A stretch of DNA of 64,000 nucleotides from Angiostrongylus vasorum. Taxonomy: Eukaryota; Nematoda; Chromadorea; Rhabditida; Metastrongylidae. Positions 12,601-23,600 of this stretch are shown one piece after another; the first letter of the stretch is position 1, and each line of letters opens with the position of its first letter. The translations under genes and the position numbers were made by a program. The stretch covers positions 6,553,001-6,617,000 of the forward strand of contig JADANN010000364.1 of assembly GCA_018806985.1 (NCBI GenBank). Reading direction: 5' to 3'. The notes beneath the pieces were generated by a model. The model saw nothing but the letters and a program-made list of their open reading frames with translations. It was not told where the DNA came from and made no database searches.

Positions 12601-15600
12601 TGCTTTGAATTAGAAATAGAAGTGTTTTATTGAGTTCTTCGGACGAGTTTTCATTAGTCGTTATTATTATTGAACGATGAAACCCCTGAAAATCAATCCG
12701 GTGTATTCATTTTTCCATTGTTTTGGGCTTATTGTCCGTCGAGGAGAGAGTCTCATTTTACTGTTGCTTTTCCAGGGTGAATTGGATGATTAAGAAACTT
12801 TTGGCCCCAATATTTCATTTTCTTACCTTCGTTCGTTCAGATACTGGTCTACACGGGGGGACAAAATGAGTTGTACGCTAGGATAAGGGACTCTCTGTCA
12901 CGACTCATACCGGCCGATCGCTACACCGTTTTCCATCTATCACCTGAAGCGATGAAAAAGCAGCCATGGATGGAGCCCACAACAGCGTGCCTAGTCGTTG
13001 CGGATACCTCGGAGTTAGATGATCACTCGTGGGCGAATATGCAGTTGTATTTTAACCAAGCTGGAAAAATTATTTTTGTGTGCCAAAATCGTCTTCTTGC
13101 TAGCTTAACTCACTGTGACTCTTCTAAGAAACAGGCCTGTTTCTTCTTTCTTTTCTTTTTTCTTCCTTCTTCTTTGTTCTTTTCTCTGTATTGCCAAGGA
13201 TTGATATTGTGCATATCTTCAGCATTCCTTTCAAGTTTAGGCCAATATGATCCGTATGGCGTTTGGATCTCGTGATTCCATATCGATGGGAAAGGATTTT
13301 GAGCATTTTCTTAAGAAATCTCTGAAGACACTATCTAAGCATGGCGAGGTAGACCTACATATTCTGAGCTACTTAGAAAACTCCTTCCTTAGTTGTGAGA
13401 AGCCCTTTAATTTCAGATTAACACAAAGTTCCATTCGAAGGATTTTGCTGGTGCGATGAGCTATTCGGTTGTATTGAGCAAGGTCAAAGACATGCCTCTT
13501 TTTCTCTACATGGAAAACAGTGCTCATCAGGCTTCGGCTATTTTCTCCGATGCAACGTCTGAGCAGCTTTTATCCCCAGGTTTATTCTTTACAGTCTTCC
13601 TTTCGTAGTCAAGTTACTTTTATCCTGTAGACGATGTTCGGGAAAAGTAACTAAATCAGATAACGTGAAAAATTGCCAGAGTTTTTTGTTAGTCATTGTT
13701 TGAGTTTGATCTTTTTCTACATTTAAACGATAGATGTACAACAATAGTGAGATTTTTTTCCTTCGTTTTGCTATTTCTTTTTTTTCGTTAAGGTAATAAA
13801 ATATTACCTGAAGCGTTATCACGGGTTGGTGTTGAGGTTGTTGAATGCACTCCTCCAGCACTTACACAGGCAGTGATGACGGCCAGTGGAAACTCAATCA
13901 TTGAAAACATGATGGGTGTGCGCTACGGGGAGGAAATCGGTCAAACACCAAAGCTTTTCTTTAGAAGGACGGAAAGGGCCGTTGAACAAGGAATGCCGGA
14001 AGTGAGCGAGAAGTTGCTACCTGTGGAAGTGTTGTCTAGGTATTATGATGATTTCCATTCAATCCATCTTCACCGCTAGTCGTTTTCATCGTACAGTGTT
14101 TGATTTTTTTAATCGCTGTAACGGTATAAAAGCTATAGAAATTCGGATCATCCGGATATTGGATTCGACTTCTCATTGTACTTCACACATCTTCAAACGA
14201 GGCAATTGGGACATATTATTGTTTATGTTCCTGTCGCCACTACGACTATGGATATTAATGAAAGTCTATGTGATGCGATTCCCACTTGTCAAGGAGCTGT
14301 TGTAGTTGCTGGTCGTCAGGTTAGTGGAAAAGGTACGCTCTTCTTGCTATCTTCTTGTCTTTTTCTTTCCTTCGCAAATCATTTTTTCCATTTAGTGTAA
14401 CTGTGATGATGGTGTTAACCTTTTTTGTTTGCTGCCTACTATAATCTCCAGGTCAATCCCACTGACCGGTGGTTACTGATGGCAGTGTTAGGTAGAAAAC
14501 TAGTTGAGAGAAACGCAGAGCAAAGGCCTCCGTGGCGCAATGTGTAATACGTGAGCCCCCGGAAAGGTAATCGTGGTTCGATCTGGCCTGGGGTCCAAGT
14601 TTTCCAGTAATCTCAGCATCATTCTGGTTTTGATGATAGTTGTAGTTTGTGATATGTTACATTTAGGTCGTGGTGGAAACGAGTTTGTCTCTCCACTTGG
14701 TGCAGCAATGTTCACATTTTCTACATGTATACCTCAGTCTTCTTCTCTAGCTCGTACGCCATCATTCATACAACATATATTCGCCGTCGCCGTTGTTGAT
14801 GCCGTACATCGGCTGAGCGGCCTTGATGTAAGCGTTTTCTCCTAATTTTTTTTTCCAATCCATTCAATGTCTTCTAATAGTCACTTTGAAGGGTTTTAGA
14901 AGGATGAGACAGGGAATTAGTAACCTTCCTTACCATTACTGACTCACATACTTGGATGACCCATCACTGATTGTGCGGGCACCAGCGTAATTTCCATATT
15001 TTCGGAGTTCTGCTCGTTTAGCCATTGTGCTTCCATGGGAGTCCCGAGGTCCAGCCGTAGTCTGCACCGGGTCGTCACCACCACAGGTAGTCGCCTTCCT
15101 TGTGGATCAGAGGGAGATTTGCCACCATGCGACTAGTTTCATACCAAGACGGTGGCGTATCCTGGCATAAGTTTACTCTTAGCTGGGCGGGCCTCCTAAT
15201 GGAAATGCCGTGCTCCTTCTCAGCTTAGGAGGCCCTGCTGGTGGGATGAGTCGACCTCCCTGCTGTTCTTCGCAGCCCGACATCCAGGAACACGTCGCAG
15301 CCGCAGTGAGGCGGTAAACCATTGGGAGGTCCTTACCACTTATATGATAAAAAGGGAAGGCGGCTTGCTTGGTTTGAGAATGAGGTTAAGCTGTTGTGCT
15401 TCGTAGACTCGTTAGAAATCTGTAGAATTAACAGAATAGGGCGATGTATTGGACGTAAGAATTCGACATGGTCGTAATAAGTGATATTTTAGGACTTCCC
15501 TTTGCGAATTAAATGGCCAAACGATTTCTATTTTAATCGCTCACACAAAGTAGGCGGTCTTTTGGCCACTGCCAAAGTTCGCGATGATGGACTATTAATA

Positions 15601-18600
15601 TCAATTGGTATCTATATGATAATAGTTTTCTACGTAAGGTTTTCTTTGCAGTGGTCTTTCCAAAGAACTTTTAGGTGCTGGGATTAATGTCGCCAACTCA
15701 CGGCCAACAGTTTGCTTGAACGACATGGTTCCAGATGGTAGTTCTATCAAATTCTCAGTAGAGGAAGTGATTGCTGAAACGCTGAACCGTTTCGAATGTA
15801 AGTCTCGTATCTTTAGAAAATCACTTCCTCAGTTGCGATGGTTTTATGAGAATGCATACGTTTTACAGATTGGCTGAATATGTGTGAAATCAAAGGTCAA
15901 GCTGAAGTGCTCAAAACGTATTATAGATTTTGGCTTCATAGGTAAGGAGAGGGCGGCAATAAGATGTTTTATCTTTCATTACCAATGTGCGTTAGTTCAT
16001 CTTTCGAGGTTTTCCCATCTTTGCGTGTTTCTATGTTTTCTGTAGGATGAAATTTTGCATAGAGGATGCAGTGGTCTGTTTGCTTGTGTGATTTTGTTAC
16101 AACGCTAACGTCAAGTAGGCGAACTCTTTGAATAATAATAATGTGGTCGCTTCCATCACAGCACTTCCCCCAACGGAGATACCTAAGTCCAACATCGGGG
16201 TCAACACTTTCCGAATTGTGGGAAAACATACGTGAGTAGGTTTGTTCTTATGAGCCTTCTTTGGTGAGCTGGCAGGAGATTGTTAACCCATGTCGTTCAT
16301 TTTCGGTGGCTAGCGTTCTGACCTCTCACTCTCTTCAGAGCGTTGAGGCATTGTTGTACAGCCTTGTTCTGTGAATAATGTTCTACAGCCTTTGTAAAAA
16401 CTCAGTGCACATATCAAACCTTAGTCTATTGAAAAACAATCACCCTCTTAGTTTTCACCGTGTTAGACCGGTGGTGTACTTGAATAAGGAATGAAGATCC
16501 CACATTTCTTAATTTGACTTATAGTGGAAAGTGGCATGTTATAGGGAGATGACAGCACTTCTGTTCTCGTTTTTTCTTTTTTTTTTTTTGCATTTTTGAG
16601 ATTTGTTTGAACTCCTTAAGAATTTGACGCGTTGATATTACTAATTAATCTAGTAATTTCTGTGTTAGGATCCTGACTCGGAAGCACTAAAATCATTATT
16701 TTTGCTTTACTTCACCGTGTACTTAACCAATGGAGTACTTTGTCGAATCTTAGGTTTTCAACTTATATGCCATTTAATAGGGGAAGCGTGTAGCGCAGTG
16801 GATGGAGGCGCCCTGTAATACACATACGTAATAGATATCTCTGCGCCGTAGGCTCACCTAGGCTTCTATGTTCCTGGAGTTGCTAAATTGGTACCAAACT
16901 TTTCTGGGAGGGATAGCAGCATCGACTTAATACATCGGCAAGCCACCTCGAGTCATTGTGAAGGCCAGATATGCATTGAGTTACCTCCAACGATGCTTAT
17001 TGAAGTCGAATGCATAGCGCATCTCTTAGGGATTAATCAACGCCGAGAGCTCTTTTAGCTTTTGTGCCATTTAATGTTCACATAAAATGCACTCCCCGTT
17101 TCGCTTTTCATGTTTTTCCTTCTTTTCATATTATATGTGCTCGGAAATGGTTTCCATTTGACATGGAATAGCCTCCATTATATAGGCACTATTCACACGT
17201 GCACAAGGTAAATGGTAGGGAACATCTATCTATATGTAATGAAAGTACGTTATTGGTTACACTTAGGACAAGACACAGTGGTGGTGGTTTCGAAGTCAAA
17301 GTCATGATCATAGCTCAGGAATTTTAAAATCTATCACCTAAAACTCTTGAGGTGTTTGTATAGATTTTAAAGATCTCGATATCATACGTGTTTACCAGAT
17401 TTTTTTTCTTCCTTTAATCTGAGTGGGTTTCAGTTGTCATCCTTTGTGAACAACACATGAGCGATCCCATATTTTAGAAACGTAAACAGCAGCGGTCTTT
17501 TTTAGCTAATTGCTTTCTGGAAGTTTTTGCGTTGAATTCTTATTAAGATTGTGTTGTGCCATTGAAAACAAAAACATTTAACCATTTTGTGTCGGATCAT
17601 CAAAGACAGTTCTGAAGAACAAATTCGTTTTTCTAGGGCTAAGGTTAATTGGAATTCAGGCTTTCGAATTTTTACCTATGGATAATTTTGCTTTCCACGG
17701 TGAACTGGAGAGCTACTAGCAGATGATGGCACAAGCATATTCTTGAAAGAATTTTTCCGAGTGCATAGAAGTGCCCTGATGTCATTTCCATCATTGCCCA
17801 ATTTTGATGCAGATGTGAATAATGTCGAAATCGATATTAGAGAGACATACTCACATGTTTTCAACCGTAAAACCCAATTTCAGATTACTGCGAATCCAAA
17901 TGAATCTATATATTCATCACCAAATTTGTGTTCACGAGGTCATTAAGTCCATGAGCTCCTCTACTGTCTGATATGTCGAAGATCTCTTCAGGTCAATCCG
18001 ATAACATATGTGGTTTTCTCAGGCTGCTTATCACAGCTTAAAAGCCTCCAATGCTAGCAGATTTGCATTATGATTACGCTACAGTCTGTGGGAATTTAAT
18101 CAGGGCTTTTTTGCTGTCAAAGAGATGAAATCTTTTGTTTTACATGTCTTCGGCTAGAGATACTTCGGGATACCTTGTTTTACTCTGTTACAATGAACCT
18201 GGAGTTTAGTAGAAGATCGACCCGATGGACCACTGATATACCTCCTAGTCATTTATGCTTTCAGCTGAATTGAAAGATTAGATGAAATTTACGAATACGC
18301 ACGTATTATACATGCACGCATAACCGTATGTCATGCACGTACATAGAGGACTTATAGCCAGTCTTGCGCAGAGACACCTAGACCATTCCCTGAATCCATC
18401 TGCCTCTCAGAGCAAGCACAGGATTGCCTTTAAATCCTTTTATTCGATAACCAAGTCTGGTATACTTCATGAAATCCCGGAGAGGATCGTCCTAGCTACC
18501 CTTTTGAAATGTTATATATTGTGGGAACACAAGTAGAACAAAGCGTCATTCATCGTCATACTGAAAGATTTGATAAATGGGGTTTGAGAACGCGATGCCA

Positions 18601-19814
18601 TCGTGCCAGCAATATCTATAGTCACTTTCTAGGACATCATGCACAATTCTAAATCGAGTAATATCGAAATGAAAGTTGGTGGACAGCAACTACATCATTT
18701 TCGTTTTGCTGACGATATCCGTTTTAAAAAAATCTATTATTAGCTAAGCGCAACGAATGCTGCACGATTTCGAGAGGGCCTGTGAAGAAACTATTCGTCG
18801 GTTTTATATGGAAGAACAACGACGTCCTTGCGAAATCCTTCCTTTTATGGCGGTAATTCATGCGCAAAAGAAAGAATATCTCTGGATGCTTTAGCAGTGT
18901 ATAATGAGTTGAATAAGTCAACGTGAAGACAGGAGGCACAGCTGGGCAGCTGAGAACCTGTGGCCTGACGAGCTCATTCGAGCACTGAGGGGCAGTGGGA
19001 TAATGTCAAAAACATTAAGCTCCTCGCTCATTCCTTGTACTTCTTTCTATTTTAGAGTATTTTGCCTTAATCACAGAAAACGGCAGATGCGCCACCAATG
19101 TTGTGATGTGGAACAAAGCGTATACTTAGATCGTGACATTTCACTCGACAGTGTAGGAGTCAAGTGAACAAATCATTTCATGGTTTTCACTGTAACCATC
19201 GGAGAAAAGTAGACTCCACAAAAACGCTGAGTGAAACATTATCTTCGGATTTCTCAAATGAGTGGAATCGATTGGGCAAGTGCGGCACTTTAAGTGGAAC
19301 CTGTATACCGGCAATCAGTAATATTTGTTCGAATCATTCATTGAATGGTCGGAGACCAGACTGTTGTGCCTTTCAGTTCCTCCTTTTCAGTTATCAACTA
19401 CTAATTTTTTTAAGATAGATTTATGCGACGTTTTGTTCTTATTTGGTATGCGTTCGTCAACAGTACGATACATAGTAATGTCTAATCAGCTATACTCTTT
19501 CAGTCGAGAAGAGGTAACGATCGAGCATTTGTCGGAGAAGGTAGTAATCCGTGGGTTGGATAAGTGTGGCTTTCTTCAAGTGCGCAGTAAAAGTAATCCC
19601 AGTCAGGTAACATTTTTTTAAACTCTTACTAGTTCCGTTACATTGTTTCAGTCCATAGAGTTAATTATTGTAATGGTAGGTGATATTTTCTGAAATCCTG
19701 AGAAATGTATGGTGAAACCATTGTTGAGTAAGAATGTTTCAGGTATTTTCTCTTGGTGACAATGGAAACACATTTGATATGATGAAAGGACTTATTCGAT
19801 ACAAGATACGATGA
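6630..19814 (+). CDS. bpl-1: Biotin protein ligase / holocarboxylase synthetase
   Basis: The enzyme activates biotin with ATP and attaches it to a lysine of carboxylases. Exons: 6630-6839, 6910-6994, 7134-7231, 12841-13077, 13241-13348, 13417-13579, 13793-14039, 14133-14332, 14667-14827, 15493-15607, 15675-15797, 15869-15941, 19504-19606, 19743-19814. They sum to 1995 nt (664 aa plus stop) with matching phases at every junction; human HLCS is about 726 aa. Residues 1-131 are a low-complexity N-terminus. From about 132 the segment ILVYTGGQNELYARI fits the family's N-terminal domain. Catalytic signatures are GRQVSGKGRGGNEF (about 442-455), RIKWPNDFYFNRSHKVGG (about 508-525) and GAGINVANSRPT; the C-terminal domain holds GLDKCGFLQV and NGNTFDMMKGLI. 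The start at 6630 is the first ATG after a possible trans-splice acceptor and is the least certain point. The acceptor at 14133 is weak. Introns of 5.6 and 3.6 kb are full of repeats. Confidence 0.85.
7370..7520 (+). repeat. SINE1 fragment, degenerate
   Basis: Blocks CATCCCTTCATGGTCAGCAA, TTGGTACCAAACTTATCT and TATGCATTTAGTCACCTC match the SINE1 body in order. The tRNA-like head is not recognisable. It lies in the 5.6-kb intron of the biotin ligase gene. Confidence 0.55.
7705..8062. repeat. Near-perfect palindrome made of two SINE2-type arms
   Basis: The left arm (about 7705-7862) and right arm (about 7911-8062) are inverted copies of one sequence: TTTATTTACTGCCTACTC and AGATATTTGCAAAACTCTGG on the left return as their reverse complements on the right. 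About 48 bases lie between. Arms differ at only a few positions. The arm belongs to the SINE2 family seen at 10475 and 11247. As RNA it would form a long hairpin within the biotin ligase pre-mRNA. Confidence 0.8.
9344..9590 (+). repeat. SINE1 copy with internal deletion
   Basis: It starts with GGGCGCGTGTGGCACAGTGG and ends in CAGCGCTGAGAGCTTTATCC plus a T tract. The stretch between the B box and the CGGCAAACTGG block is missing compared with the 4432 copy. Confidence 0.8.
9634..9907 (-). repeat. SINE1 copy, inverted relative to the neighbour
   Basis: Read on the reverse strand it has the head (AGGCGCCCTGCAATGCACAT), the CCTCCGGGGTCAGCAAATT body and the 3' part ending near 9634. It is tail to tail with the plus-strand copy at 9344-9590. 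Confidence 0.8.
10020..10260. repeat. Penelope-like element tail fragments
   Basis: It holds AAACCGACTTCTCCTTAACTTCGG, then a CGTTTCGACG / GAGGAAGACGAAGACGTCGAAACG inverted motif, and again GACCGACTTTCTATAAACCTCGG near 10235. These resemble the tail blocks of the copies at 1330 and 11680. No coding sequence is seen. Confidence 0.5.
10331..10368. repeat. GTT-type microsatellite
   Basis: An imperfect run of GTC/GTT triplets (TCGTTGTCGTTGTCGTTGTTG) lies in the large biotin ligase intron. Confidence 0.6.
10475..10660 (-). repeat. SINE2 copy
   Basis: It shares GCTGAGATATTTGCAAAACTCCGG and a terminal AAGCAGTAAATAAAAAGTTA with the palindrome arms and other SINE2 copies. The tRNA-like part in reverse complement is worn. 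Confidence 0.6.
11247..11392 (-). repeat. SINE2 copy
   Basis: It starts with GATGCTGAGATATTTGCAAAACTG and continues GTGTCTGCGGTAGGGAACGA, then GGGGGCTAACGCATTCACCA, matching the palindrome arms in order. The 3' part is missing. Confidence 0.6.
11680..11890. repeat. Penelope-like element tail copy
   Basis: It matches the tail of the 1316-2100 element: CGACCGACTTTCTATTAACCTC, the block GTTGAGCAATCACGAGGTGTT, TTCGCCTTCATCAGAGCCTG and AACGAGCTAAACACCTCGATAA occur in the same order as at 1330-1510. It has no coding part. Confidence 0.65.
14460..14640 (+). repeat. SINE2 copy (tRNA-derived)
   Basis: The tRNA-like head reads GCCTCCGTGGCGCAATGTG (A box) then CCCCCGGAAAGGTAATCG and GTGGTTCGATCTGGCC (B box). 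Similar heads occur at 23200 and 58400. It lies in the biotin ligase intron between the exons ending at 14332 and starting at 14667. Confidence 0.65.
14945..15350 (-). repeat. R400 repeat copy
   Basis: A repeat of about 390 bp of unknown class. In the orientation that ends CCATCCAAGT..CCAAGTA this copy is on the reverse strand. Shared blocks include GTTTAGCCATTGTGCTTCCA, GTCGTCACCACCACAGGTAG and TGGTGGGATGAGTCGACC. Other copies are at 20245, 33820, 36575, 40455 and 44290. Confidence 0.75.
16780..17062 (+). repeat. SINE1 copy
   Basis: The head reads AAGCGTGTAGCGCAGTGGATGG and the body and 3' part (AATCAACGCCGAGAGCTCTT) follow in order. It lies in the 3.6-kb biotin ligase intron. Confidence 0.8.
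18540..18900 (+). mobile_element. RTE-type LINE fragment (reverse transcriptase)
   Basis: The plus strand reads IEMKVGGQQLHHFRFADDI, containing the catalytic FADD box of RTE-like reverse transcriptases, and then, after a frame break, AQRMLHDFERACEE, which continues the same domain. Stops and a frame change show it is a dead fragment. It sits in the last large intron of the biotin ligase gene. Confidence 0.7.
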
Positions 19815-20244
19815 CAGTCGACATAGTGCTGTTTATGTGGTTCTATTTTCAGCATCTAGTTCTTTCGAAGCTCAATAATTTATATATTCGGTTGATTTGT
19901 CATACAAATGTACTGGTCAAGATCGATTCCAGTGGTTAGGCATAATATGTTGAATATTCGTACGTGTTACCATATAGTACTAGAGCTTCTAAGGACTTGT
20001 TCAAAAATGATATCAATAAATCATTTGACATCAAAATCCAGGTACAGGACCTGCATTAATCACATTCATTAGAGACGATCCGTGCTTTGCCAGAAATAGA
20101 ACCGCCTTTAGCTCTTTTACTACGCGATCTACCTAAAATTGGCATAAATTAGTTGAAATATTGCGAACAATGAGAGCGATGTATTGCATTACCAATCAGT
20201 GGTGACTGCCTACTTACAGCTTTGTTACTAGTATATTTATACTT
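19815..20244. other. Spacer between convergent genes
   Basis: This is the 3' side of the biotin ligase gene. AATAAATC occurs near 20015 and could serve as a poly(A) signal. Nothing else is recognised. Confidence 0.4.
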
Positions 20245-20640
20245 ACTTGGACACTTGGATGGCTCATCCTCACTGGTTGTGCGGGCCCAGAATAATCACC
20301 ATTTTTCGGAGTTTTGCTGGTTTAGCCATTCTGGTTCACTGAAGTCCCGTGGACTGCCTGGCCAAAGTATGCCCCAGGTCTTCACCACCACAGGCAGTCG
20401 CAGCCCTTGTGGATCAGGGGGAGATTTCCCACAACGCGACTAGTTTGATAACAGGACGGTGGTGGATCCTAGTATTAGTTTACTCCTAGCTATGCTTCCT
20501 GATCGAACCACCGGACTCCTTCTCAGCTTGGGAGAGCCTGTCTGGGGGATAAGTCCCCCCGCTGCAGATCGTAGCCTGACAACTAAGAACACCTCCCAGC
20601 CACAATGAGCCAGTAAACCGTTGGGAGGAATACATTTATT
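20245..20640 (-). repeat. R400 repeat copy
   Basis: It starts (plus strand) TACTTACTTGGACACTTGGA and contains CACCATTTTTCGGAGTTTTGC, CTTCACCACCACAGGCAGTC and TGAGCCAGTAAACCGTTGGG, the standard block order. Its right end overlaps the reading frame that extends from the selenocysteine-lyase-like gene. Confidence 0.8.
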
Positions 20641-23600
20641 AATTGACCAAATAAGATAGTTCGTGCCACGTAGGTACCACTGATCCACAAAACAGCCATG
20701 ATTACGCGCTTTTCATTTATCGTTGAGATAAAGTAAGTGCTAAGGAATGATGAGACGTCGCTTACATCTTCCTTTGTAGTCTCTCTGCCGAAACTGAATC
20801 GTATCGTCCGTTCCGCAGTCTGCCGTTGTATTCCACATGCTAGTAGAACTGGGCTAAATTGATGGTTTCAGTCTGAGGTGGGACTGATGCAACAGAAAGG
20901 GTGTCATTGTATGAGATAAGTTATTCGTTAAAAGACTTATAAACTCTGAACTGATTAGGGGCAGGTGTATTTCTGTGAGCAGCGTTTGCTGTTCATTTCT
21001 AACATAAATTAACAAGTTATTAACGGTAAAATATATTGTTGGAATCGAAATTCGACCTTTCCATGAAGAATATGAACTATAGCCCCATGACTCATGATAT
21101 TTCGACCGCTAATGGTGTAGTGATGAGGTCATCTTGCACTACATGAGAGCCAGTAGAAAACTGTTTAGTAAGTTTGTATAAAGTTTTTGTAGGCATTTAG
21201 AAATCAACAACAATAATGGATAATAATAGCAGTAGGAAGTAATCTCTCAAAACCGTCTACTATTCAACCTCATTAGGACCGATCGAGCTCTTGGTTGAAT
21301 AATATACTTACACTACATGTCGTCGATTTGATCGTCGGGTGACTTGGGCGGGTAACGACCAGTAAACTTCCCATTTCTCCTTGTCGGGTGCAAGAGTTGT
21401 CCAATGAGCTCTATTCGCTCCAGTGAGTCGTTGAGTACTACATCTTTTCTCCAAGGTTTCCGTGAAGAAGTCTGACAAACAGATCTTTGGTCTTCCTGCG
21501 GTACGTTTGACGTCCCGGGGAATCCAGTTACTAGCTGCTCTTGTCCATCGGATGTCGTTCCATTACGTGTCCTGCCCACCTTATCCTCCACTATTTGGCT
21601 TGTGGAACAGCGTCTTTGATTTTTGACCGTTGAAGTAGGTTGGAGCTTCGGATCCCTTCCCTTATTTGCGTGACAAGGGATACTCGTAGCATCGTCCTTC
21701 CGACTGTGCGTTCAATACCGCTGAGTGGTCTTCCATGCTGTTTACGCATCGGACAGCTTTTTGACGCTTTTGTATAGATGGGAAGAATGGTGGAGCCGAA
21801 AAGGTGTGCACGTAGTCGGCTGTTCCTTGTCCCCTTCATTACATCCTCGATGCTCTTGAAAGCTCCCCAAACTGCTTTTTTCCTCCTGCCTAACTCTGGA
21901 GTTAAGTAGTTCATCATGTTGATTTCCCAACTTAGACGTAGATGGTCACTCACTGTTCAATTCTCAGTGATTGTAGGCTGCCAAATCGGCGCAGCAAAAA
22001 GATGGAGTCCATCTCCTGGATTCGCCTGCGTATCAGGTAAGCATAAGTCGCTTCTGGACCGCGATTAACCCCCCCTATCCGCCACCTGGCTGGTCGCCAC
22101 GTCGCCTCATAACTAAGCGGTACGAAATTCCTCTGCGAAGGAGTGGTGATCAGACTTAGATAAGCTTAGGAAATAAATATACTCACCTAACGCTTCCAGA
22201 ATGGCAGGCGGCTCCAGAGCTCGCGTAGAATGTTTTACACCTATAAGATGTCAAAACAGTTGCGAAATTGGGAAATAGGAAAAGCTAGATAAAAAAGCTC
22301 TCGGCGTTCATCAATCCCTGAGAGATGCGCCATGCATTCGACATCATTAAGCATCGTTTTGAGGTGATTGAATACATATTTGGCCTTTACAATGACTCGC
22401 GGTGGTCTGCCGATGTATCGAGCCAGTGCTGCTATCCTCCCAGACAAGTCTGGTACCAATTTGCCGGCCCCGGAGGGATGGAAGGCTTGGTGGGCCAAGG
22501 GCGCGGGGATCGATTCCACGTGTGTGTCACAGTAGCGCCTCCAACCACTGCGCCACACGCGCCCTGGGAAATGGGAAATAGGAAATAAGTTCAAAATTCT
22601 ATTTCGTATAGTGAAATAGAAACGGGGTTCAGGTGCTCAGGTACCAAGCATGCGTTATATTACACATATGATTTCCACAAAACGTTAGAAATTTAATAAT
22701 GGAAGGAGGATTGCAAATGATCTTTGACTTTAGCACCAGTGAAGATCTCTGAGTTGTATCATCTACGAACAAACTTTATCTGTATACCGATGGTATTTAC
22801 CATATGTCACAATGATACAAGGTCATTTGGATTAATTGACATTCGAACGAAATCGCCAAACATTAGCTAAATCAGTTTCTTTTGTGAACATCCTAAACCA
22901 CAGAACGACTAAAAATTTTCCTCCTAAATGGATTTTCTGGAATTATTAGGCTACGGCTAACGAATTGGTTCTACTTTATGCAGCCCGAAATTCCATTATA
23001 TTTTTACAAATATGAAATTCTCAATAAGAGCTAGTGGTGATTTCGTCCGAATTTTGTTTAGTTAATGAATAAGGATATGCCCATAAGGATCAAAATTGAA
23101 GGACCACTGCTCCCCAGATCACTACTGTTGGTGGGTGATTGCTGATGGCACTGTTAGCATAAAAAATTGGCTCAGAGGAAGGCAAAGCAAGAGCATAAGT
23201 GGTGCAGAAAATAACATGTGAACCCCCGGAAAGGTAATCACGGGTTCGAATACTGCTTGAGGTCCAAGTTATGCAAATATCTCAGCATTATAGTTCTATT
23301 CCACATCATTTCCTGCCATTAAAAATGGTAGTAGGCAGTAAACAAAAAGTTAACATGAAGACCTATACTTCTGGTAAGTGATGACTATACAACCGAAACT
23401 ACCGTAACCAGACATTGCAACAGACCGGGTTTTGTGAAAGCGCTTTTTTTTTACTACGAGTACAAATCGTGATGATAATGTGTGAACCTACTTCGCCATT
23501 AGGTGCTTGCTTGATTCGGGATATTTCGGGAATGCCACAGAACTTGTGTTCGGCAATCGTGGTGAAGAAGCAAAGTTCACCACATGCTGTTCTGGTAAAT

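Noticed and set aside
15607..15675. Apparent frameshift in the biotin ligase after GLLISIG
   Set aside because: Using the acceptor TTTTAG at 15674 instead of TTGCAG at 15651 restores phase and gives ISIGGAGINVANS, matching the family.
22325..22588. Recurrent frames like GGLPMYRASAAILPDK seen at many sites
   Set aside because: They recur wherever SINE1 occurs and reflect the repeat, not a protein family.
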